Notes under the pieces: model-generated
Database searches by the model: none
What the model was told of the DNA's origin: nothing
What the model saw: only the letters and a program-made list of their open reading frames with translations
Translations under genes and position numbers: made by a program
Shown here: positions 58,932-64,000 of the stretch, in pieces
Layout: each line of letters begins with the position of its first letter
Numbering within the stretch: position 1 is the first letter of the stretch
Assembly: GCF_024448985.1 (NCBI RefSeq)
Contig: NZ_JAMOII010000009.1
Span: 62,001 to 126,000 of the forward strand
From: Stutzerimonas stutzeri
Lineage (GTDB): Bacteria > Pseudomonadota > Gammaproteobacteria > Pseudomonadales > Pseudomonadaceae
Length of the DNA stretch: 64,000 nt
Reading direction: 5' to 3'

Positions 58932-59336
58932 CTACACCACCTGGCGCGGAATGCGGTAGAGGAAGAAGGTCATCAGACTGCCCAGGACCAGCAACAGACA
59001 GGCCACCCCGCCCAACCCCGACAGTGAGCCCAGCGCCGCCAGCCAGGCCGGCAGGGCAGCCCAGTACAGGCCTAGCACCTGAGCCTTCTGCAAGGCGGCC
59101 CAGCGATCACGCTCGCCGGCCTGGTCACGCTCCTGCAGCGCGAAGAGCGCGCGCTTGAACGATGAAAAGGCCTTGAGGCTAGGGAACAGGGCGACCAGGC
59201 CCGTGATGAAGATCGCCATGGGCGGCATGCCGAGGTTGAAGTCGATGGGGCCCAGCAGCAGCCAGGGTAGCAGGCACAGCGCCAGCCAGAACCACCACAA
59301 CCGATTCAGTCGAGTCCTTTCTTCAGCACGCTTCAT
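58932..59336 (-). CDS. Small four-helix membrane protein of unknown function
   Basis: 134 residues with about four hydrophobic helices ([63 protein letters not shown]) and a charged middle segment ([19 protein letters not shown]). I do not recognise a functional family. Its start overlaps the ribA stop by 4 nt, so it is translationally coupled to ribA. Confidence 0.7.
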   Translation of the reverse strand: MKRAEERTRLNRLWWFWLALCLLPWLLLGPIDFNLGMPPMAIFITGLVALFPSLKAFSSFKRALFALQERDQAGERDRWAALQKAQVLGLYWAALPAWLAALGSLSGLGGVACLLLVLGSLMTFFLYRIPRQVV

Positions 59337-59950
59337 GACTGCTCGGCTTCGCCCTGGTGAATCTCGCCCAACATATGGCCGAGCTTACCGGCCTTGGTGG
59401 CGAGGTACTTGCGGTTGTGCGGGTTGTGCGCGATCTGCAGCGGCTTGCGCTCGGCGATACGAATACCAAAGCCCTGCAGCGCCTTGACTTTGCGCGGGTT
59501 GTTGGTCATCAGCTTGATTTCGGAGATACCCAGGTGTTCTAGCATCGGCAGGCAGATCGCGTAATCGCGCATGTCCGGCGCGAAGCCCAGGCGCTCATTG
59601 GCCTCGACGGTATCGGCACCCTGATCCTGCAGTTCGTAGGCGCGGATCTTGTTCAGCAAGCCGATACCGCGGCCTTCCTGGCGCAAATACAACAACGCAC
59701 CACGCCCCTCATCGGCGATGGCCTTCAGCGCAGCCTCCAGCTGAAAACCACAGTCGCAGCGCAGGCTGAACAGGGCATCGCCGGTAAGACACTCCGAATG
59801 CAGACGGCCCAATACCGGCTTACCATCGGCAACATCGCCCATCGTCAGTACGACATGCTCCTTGCCGGTGTCCTGATCGAGAAAACCATGCATGGTGAAC
59901 ACACCGAACGGCGTCGGCAATTGGGAAGCGGCGACGAAGACGACAGACAC
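59333..59950 (-). CDS. ribA: GTP cyclohydrolase II
   Basis: Opens GTP to the first committed riboflavin intermediate. I place the start at GTG 59950 with TGGAG about 9 nt upstream, giving 205 residues, the usual length; an ATG 33 nt upstream adds unrelated sequence. Zinc ligands Cys54, Cys65 and Cys67 are in [18 protein letters not shown], followed by the catalytic [17 protein letters not shown] and [13 protein letters not shown] full active-site set, unlike the C-terminal domain of the ribBA gene at the right edge. Confidence 0.93.
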   Translation of the reverse strand: MSVVFVAASQLPTPFGVFTMHGFLDQDTGKEHVVLTMGDVADGKPVLGRLHSECLTGDALFSLRCDCGFQLEAALKAIADEGRGALLYLRQEGRGIGLLNKIRAYELQDQGADTVEANERLGFAPDMRDYAICLPMLEHLGISEIKLMTNNPRKVKALQGFGIRIAERKPLQIAHNPHNRKYLATKAGKLGHMLGEIHQGEAEQS

Positions 59951-59989
59951 CGGAGAAACTCCAGAAGGCAGAAAAGCGGGCATTGTATC

Positions 59990-60080
59990 AGCTTGGAAGC
60001 TGGAAGCTGCTGTGCATGGACTGACGCTAATCCGTCACTCATGCTTTTTACTTCAAGCTTCTAGCTCGAGGCTTCCAGCT
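59990..60080 (-). repeat. AGCTGGA-type element, copy C
   Basis: Left arm CAGCTTGGAAGCTGGAAGCT (59989-60008), variable centre of about 40 nt, right arm with TTACTTCAAGCTTC and GAGGCTTCCAGCT. In the transcript direction it starts 7 nt after the stop of the retropepsin-like gene. Same orientation and architecture as copies A and B. Confidence 0.75.
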
Positions 60081-60087
60081 GCATCTC

Positions 60088-60735
60088 TTAAATCTTCGAC
60101 TCAAGCCTCAACACGCCCTGATCCTCGCGCCAGCTGACCCGGCCGAGAAAACTCATGCCCAGTAGCGCCTCGGTGGGCGATGAGCCTTCCACCACCACCG
60201 CCTCCACGCCCATCACGTCGATGGCGCCGACCTTGACGCTGTTGAGGTGCACCTGCCAGGCCTTTGCCGTGCCGCTGGCAGTGCCGACCACGATCTGCTT
60301 GCCGTCGACGCGATAGTCGATGCCCAGACGGCGCGCCTGGTTTTCGTTGAACGCCACAGAGGTAGCGCCGGTATCGACGAGAAACTGCACCGGTTGGCCG
60401 TTGATCGAACCAGCGATCCAGTAATGGCCACCCTGCCCCTTGGCAATGCTCAACTGCTTACGCTCGGGTTCGGCAAAGCCCGAGCTCAGCTCACGGCTAA
60501 GACTGTAGGTCCGCTCGACACCCTCGACGCGCAGCACGGCACCTTTGGCGTCGGCACTGACCACCTCGACACCGCCCGGCCCCATCTGCCCGACACGGAC
60601 CAGCTTGCGCTGGCCATCGACGTTCAGAACTGCAGCGCCGGGAAACAGGCCCACCACCTGTACGCGCGGCGCCGCGGTAACAGTGAAGGCAATCAGCGAC
60701 AGCGTGGCAGCGAGCAGCAGGGCGACGGAACGCAT
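60088..60735 (-). CDS. Periplasmic retropepsin-like aspartic protease
   Basis: 215-residue protein of clan AA. Signal peptide about 1-22 (RSVALLLAATLSLIAFTVTAA), an N-terminal domain (LFPGAAVLNVDGQRKLVRVG), then the retropepsin-like domain with catalytic motif FLVDTGATSVAFNENQARRLGI and LLGMSFLGRVSW. One Asp per chain implies dimeric action. The start at 60735 (MRSVALLL) has AAGGAAGA upstream; the longer frame lacks a signal. Substrate unknown. Confidence 0.85.
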   Translation of the reverse strand: MRSVALLLAATLSLIAFTVTAAPRVQVVGLFPGAAVLNVDGQRKLVRVGQMGPGGVEVVSADAKGAVLRVEGVERTYSLSRELSSGFAEPERKQLSIAKGQGGHYWIAGSINGQPVQFLVDTGATSVAFNENQARRLGIDYRVDGKQIVVGTASGTAKAWQVHLNSVKVGAIDVMGVEAVVVEGSSPTEALLGMSFLGRVSWREDQGVLRLESKI

Positions 60736-60819
60736 CGGGGAATCTTCCTTGAGGCACGGGCGGAACGACATTCTTCCATGGCCATGTGCTGGTTACAGCG
60801 ACCAGACGCACAGCCCGGC

Positions 60820-61320
60820 TCAGCCAAGCAGCATGACGACCAGATGCACCAGCGCACAGGCGGCGAAGCCGGCGAGAATGTCGTCGAGCATGATCCCGAG
60901 GCCACCGGTCACATTTCGATCGACCCAGCTCAGCGGCCAGGGCTTGACGATGTCCAGCACGCGAAACACGACGAAGCCGAGCAACAACCAGTGCCAGCCT
61001 GCCGGCACCAGCCAGAAGGTCATCCAAATCCCAGCAAACTCGTCCCAGACGATGCCTTCATGGTCATGCACGCCCAGATCCTGCGCGACCTTGCCGCACA
61101 GCCAGATGCCGAACAGCATGCTGGCGACGATCACCAGGCCGTAGACCCATCCAGGCATGGCCTGCCATAGCGGCACGAACGCCAGCGCCACCAGCGACCC
61201 CCATGTGCCCGGCGCCTTCGGCAGCGTGCCGGAGCCGAAACCGAAGGCAAGGTTGTGCCAGGGATTGCTCCATACCGACACGGGCATTGACTCGGCGGCA
61301 GGCTGCAGGGAATCGGTCAA
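60820..61320 (-). CDS. pgpA: Phosphatidylglycerophosphatase A
   Basis: Removes the phosphate from phosphatidylglycerol phosphate in the inner membrane. I place the start at TTG 61320 with AGAGGA 7 nt upstream, giving 166 residues beginning (L)TDSLQPAAESMPVSVWSNPW; an internal ATG at 61287 is the alternative. Core motifs FGSGTLPKAPGTWGSLVAL, IVWDEFAGIWMTF and FRVLDIVKPWPLSWVDR are present, with several hydrophobic helices. It follows thiL with a 38-nt gap. Confidence 0.92.
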   Translation of the reverse strand: MTDSLQPAAESMPVSVWSNPWHNLAFGFGSGTLPKAPGTWGSLVALAFVPLWQAMPGWVYGLVIVASMLFGIWLCGKVAQDLGVHDHEGIVWDEFAGIWMTFWLVPAGWHWLLLGFVVFRVLDIVKPWPLSWVDRNVTGGLGIMLDDILAGFAACALVHLVVMLLG

Positions 61321-61358
61321 CGGGTTGTCCTCTCGTTCAGGCCAGCGGGACGCGCCGG

Positions 61359-62318
61359 TCAGTTCTCGAAATGATTGTAGCCACGAGGGCCGACCTCGAT
61401 GGCGTGGCCGTCGGCGCCCAGCAGCTGCACGCCTTCGCCCGACGCCACATGGCCGATCACGTGAATTGGCCAACCTTTATCCAGCAGGGTCGGCAACGCC
61501 TCGGCGGGCAAGGTGAACGCCAGCAGATAATCATCACCGCCGGTCAACCCGCAGCGCAGGGCCTGTTCGGTACCGGCGAAGTCCAGCAGCGCTTTCGAAA
61601 GCGGCAACCTGGACTGCTCGACGCACAGCGAAACGCCCGAAGCTTTGGCGATGTGCGCGCAATCGGCCAGCAAGCCATCGGAGATATCCATCGCGGCCGT
61701 GGCCTTGCCACGCAACGCGCGTCCCAGGGCGAGTTGCGGTTGCGGAGCCCAGTAGCGTCGCAGTAACGCCGCTGCCTCGACCGTATCGCTTTCACGCTCA
61801 CCCAACACGATCGGCAATGCACCAGCGGCATCGCCCAGCGCACCGCCGACGCAGAGCAGATCGCCCGACTGCGCACCACAGCGCAGCAATGCCTGGCCTG
61901 CCGGCACACGACCGAACACCGTCAGCGTCATGCTCAGCGGACCGCGCGTGGTATCGCCGCCGATCAGACGCATCGAGCAGCCCGCCGCCATCGCATCGAG
62001 GCCGCGAGCGAATTCGCACAGCCAGCTGGAATCGGCCGTCGGCAACGTCAGCGCAAGGGTAAAACCGATCGGCGTGGCGCCCATGCCGGCAAGATCACTG
62101 GTCGATACAGCGAGCGCGCGTTGGCCGAGCAGATACGGATCGCAGGGATCGGGGAAATGCACACCGGCGACCAACGTGTCCGTGGAAATCGCCAGCTGCT
62201 CACCCGCCGGCAGCGCCAGCAAGGCGCAATCATCACCGATGCCCAACGCGACTTCGCCGCCAGCCCTGGCACAAGCGGCGGCGGCGAAGTATCGGCGGAT
62301 CAGTTCGAACTCACCCAT
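61359..62318 (-). CDS. thiL: Thiamine-monophosphate kinase
   Basis: Phosphorylates thiamine monophosphate to thiamine diphosphate, the cofactor used for example by Dxs in this window. The 319 residues begin MGEFELIRRYFA and show the PurM-like ATP-binding motifs: GIGDDCALLALP, STDTLVAGVHFP, ALAVSTSDLAGMGA, GGDTTRG and MDISDGLLADCAHIA. It follows nusB by 14 nt. Confidence 0.96.
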   Translation of the reverse strand: MGEFELIRRYFAAAACARAGGEVALGIGDDCALLALPAGEQLAISTDTLVAGVHFPDPCDPYLLGQRALAVSTSDLAGMGATPIGFTLALTLPTADSSWLCEFARGLDAMAAGCSMRLIGGDTTRGPLSMTLTVFGRVPAGQALLRCGAQSGDLLCVGGALGDAAGALPIVLGERESDTVEAAALLRRYWAPQPQLALGRALRGKATAAMDISDGLLADCAHIAKASGVSLCVEQSRLPLSKALLDFAGTEQALRCGLTGGDDYLLAFTLPAEALPTLLDKGWPIHVIGHVASGEGVQLLGADGHAIEVGPRGYNHFEN

Positions 62319-62332
62319 CGGTCAGTGCTGGC

Positions 62333-62815
62333 TCAGCGCTTGTGAGCGTTGACTTCAGCGCTGCGCAGGCTGGGCGCCAGCTTGTCCAGCACACCGTTGA
62401 CGAACTTGTGCCCGTCGGTAGCGCCGAACACCTTGGCCAGCTCGATGCCTTCGTTGATCACCACGCGGTACGGCACGTCGATGCGCTGCATCAGCTCATA
62501 GGTGGACAGGCGCAGGACGGCCAGCTCCACTGGATCGAGCTCGTCCAGCGGGCGGTCCAGATGCGGCACGATGGCGCCGTCGACTTCGGTCTTGGCACGC
62601 GCCACGCCGGTTAGCAGCTCATGGAAGTAAGTGCCGTCGACGCCGGAGAAATCATTGTCGACGCGAAATTGCGCCTCGATTTCGTTCAGGCTCTGGCCCG
62701 CCATATGCCACTGATACAGCGCCTGCATCGCCAGGCTACGCGCCACACGGCGCGTCGCGATCTTGCCTTTGGCCTTCGGCTGGGGCTCCTGGCTGTCGTC
62801 GTGATTCAGGCTCAC
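62333..62815 (-). CDS. nusB: Transcription antitermination factor NusB
   Basis: All-helical protein that binds boxA RNA with S10 in rRNA antitermination. The 160 residues have an extended N-terminus ([16 protein letters not shown]), then [49 protein letters not shown] and [14 protein letters not shown]. It overlaps ribH by 4 nt, the standard ribH-nusB coupling. Confidence 0.97.
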   Translation of the reverse strand: MSLNHDDSQEPQPKAKGKIATRRVARSLAMQALYQWHMAGQSLNEIEAQFRVDNDFSGVDGTYFHELLTGVARAKTEVDGAIVPHLDRPLDELDPVELAVLRLSTYELMQRIDVPYRVVINEGIELAKVFGATDGHKFVNGVLDKLAPSLRSAEVNAHKR

Positions 62816-63288
62816 TTGGCCTCCAGCTGCGCCAGCAGGCTCACCATTTCAAGGGCGGAGAGTGCAGCTTCGGCACCTTTGTTGCCGGCCTTGGTGCCGG
62901 AACGCTCGATGGCCTGTTCAATGGAGTCAACAGTCAGCACGCCGAAGGCAACCGGCACGCCGAACTCCATGGAAACCTGCGATAGGCCCTTGGTACATTC
63001 GCCAGCGACGTATTCGAAGTGCGGGGTGCCGCCACGAATAACCGCGCCCAGGGCGATGATGGCGTCGTATTCACCCTGCTGAGCGACTTTCTGTGCCACC
63101 AGCGGAATTTCGAAGGCGCCCGGCGCACGGATGATGGTGATGGCGTCTTCCGGGATACCGTGGCGCACCAGCGCATCGACGGCGCCGCTCACCAGGCTTT
63201 CGACGACGAAGCTATTGAAACGGCCCACTACGAGGGCGAATTTGCCCTGCGGGGCGATGAAGGTACCTTCGATGGTCTTCAGGGACAT
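62812..63288 (-). CDS. ribH: 6,7-dimethyl-8-ribityllumazine synthase
   Basis: Penultimate riboflavin step: condenses the ribityl pyrimidine with DHBP; assembles into large capsid-like oligomers. The 158 residues contain [35 protein letters not shown] (here [10 protein letters not shown]), [19 protein letters not shown] and [21 protein letters not shown]. It lies between ribBA and nusB. Confidence 0.97.
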   Translation of the reverse strand: MSLKTIEGTFIAPQGKFALVVGRFNSFVVESLVSGAVDALVRHGIPEDAITIIRAPGAFEIPLVAQKVAQQGEYDAIIALGAVIRGGTPHFEYVAGECTKGLSQVSMEFGVPVAFGVLTVDSIEQAIERSGTKAGNKGAEAALSALEMVSLLAQLEAK

Positions 63289-63346
63289 GGGTGATTTCTC
63301 ATCTCTTTAAAGAACGAAGGCGCCGCGACTCGCGCGGCGCCTCTGA

Positions 63347-64000
63347 TTATTCGGCAGGCAGGTATTCTACAACTTCCAGATCGAAGCCGGATATCGCATT
63401 GAACTTCATCGGCGAACTCATCAGGCGCATCTTGCGCACGCCAAGATCGCGCAGAATCTGCGAGCCGGCACCAACGGTGCTGTAGGTCGCGGGCGTCGGC
63501 GGCTGCTGGCGGTTGAGCTGCGCGAGCAACTGCGGACCGGTCAGCGGATTACCCAGCAGCAAGACCACGCCGCTACCGGCCTTGGCCACTTCGCTCATCG
63601 CCGCGCGCAGGCTCCAGCGTCCTGGAACCGTCACCATCAACAAATCACGCAGCGGTTCCATGTTGTGCACACGCACCAGAGTCGGCTCTTCCGGCGATAT
63701 TTCGCCACGGGTCAGCGCCATATGGACGGTGTCTTCCACGCCGTCGCGGTAGGTAACCAGCTTGAACTGACCCAGCTCGGTGTCCAGCGGCTGCTCGGAA
63801 ACCCGCTCGACGGTGCGCTCATGGATCATGCGGTAGTGGATCAGGTCCGCGATGGTACCGATCTTCAGGCCATGCTGTTCAGCGAAGACTTCCAGCTCGG
63901 GCCGGCGGGCCATGGTGCCGTCATCGTTCATGATTTCGCAGATCACCCCGGACGGCTCGAAACCGGCCATCCGCGCCAGATCGCACGCCGCCTCGGTGTG
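63347..64000 (-). CDS. ribBA: RibBA-type DHBP synthase, 5' part outside window
   Basis: The visible 217 codons hold the end of the DHBP synthase domain (HTEAACDLARMAGFEPSGV, ICEIMNDDGTMARRPELEVFA, ITxIADLIHYR-like region) and a C-terminal GTP cyclohydrolase II-like domain. That domain lacks the zinc Cys set: where RibA has [10 protein letters not shown], this protein reads HNMEPLRDLLMVTV. It also lacks the RQEGRGIG catalytic loop. The active product is therefore probably DHBP, with RibA at 59333 supplying the cyclohydrolase. The reading frame runs off the right edge. Confidence 0.92.
   Translation of the reverse strand, partial: HTEAACDLARMAGFEPSGVICEIMNDDGTMARRPELEVFAEQHGLKIGTIADLIHYRMIHERTVERVSEQPLDTELGQFKLVTYRDGVEDTVHMALTRGEISPEEPTLVRVHNMEPLRDLLMVTVPGRWSLRAAMSEVAKAGSGVVLLLGNPLTGPQLLAQLNRQQPPTPATYSTVGAGSQILRDLGVRKMRLMSSPMKFNAISGFDLEVVEYLPAE

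Overview
The window looks like chromosomal DNA of a Pseudomonas-type gammaproteobacterium, most likely the Stutzerimonas/Pseudomonas stutzeri group. The grounds are high GC, the gene orders rpsF-rpsR-rplI-dnaB-alr, amiB-mutL-miaA-hfq-hflX-hflK-hflC-hisZ-purA, xseB-ispA-dxs and ribBA-ribH-nusB-thiL-pgpA-ribA, a Pseudomonas-type REP pair, and a MutL carrying an endonuclease motif. The species assignment is inference. I saw no prophage, insertion sequence, integrase or CRISPR array.

Layout. 1-27.4 kb is mostly minus-strand housekeeping: alr (cut by the window edge), dnaB, the rpsF-rpsR-DUF2232-rplI ribosomal operon, a hybrid histidine kinase, rlmB and rnr. Two tRNA-Leu(CAG) genes on the plus strand come next, followed by purA, hisZ, hflC/K/X, hfq, miaA, mutL, amiB, tsaE and nnrDE. 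After divergent queG come a small lipoprotein gene, ubiX and mpl. 27.7-37.6 kb is a co-directional catabolic block. It encodes a phosphonate-associated iron alcohol dehydrogenase, an organophosphate-type MFS transporter, a LysR regulator and PhnX, then acetaldehyde dehydrogenase, ethanolamine permease and EutBC. Both halves make acetaldehyde, which the dehydrogenase between them can remove. A REP pair lies between eutB and eutC.

37.7-47.7 kb is accessory DNA. An ECF41-type sigma factor with a fused SnoaL-like C-terminus diverges from a carboxymuconolactone-decarboxylase/RidA pair, and both promoters match the ECF41 consensus with the same 16-nt spacer. It is followed by mtfA, ppa, an MHYT hybrid kinase, a secreted retropepsin-like protein, an SDR, a CadR/CDF metal module and a TauE-type permease. 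47.8-58.9 kb holds xseB-ispA-dxs, cobT-cobS-cobC, and a cobalamin riboswitch upstream of btuB-btuF-btuC-btuD. The block ends with a broken gene resembling a PduO-type cobalamin adenosyltransferase. Ethanolamine ammonia-lyase needs adenosylcobalamin, so the B12 and eut blocks are functionally linked. 58.9-64 kb is minus strand: a small membrane protein, ribA, a retropepsin-like protein, pgpA, thiL, nusB, ribH and ribBA (cut by the window edge).

The strongest unexplained signals are: the divergent ECF41 promoter pair; the phosphonate cluster, which has PhnX but no PhnW; the two-stem expression platform below the B12 riboswitch; and a three-copy intergenic element built on AGCTGGA that sits 7-8 nt after stop codons in the same orientation each time. 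No gene-free stretch exceeds 300 bases. The longest without a site of their own are 27445-27732, 41255-41472 and 44405-44663, where I see no RNA gene or convincing ORF.
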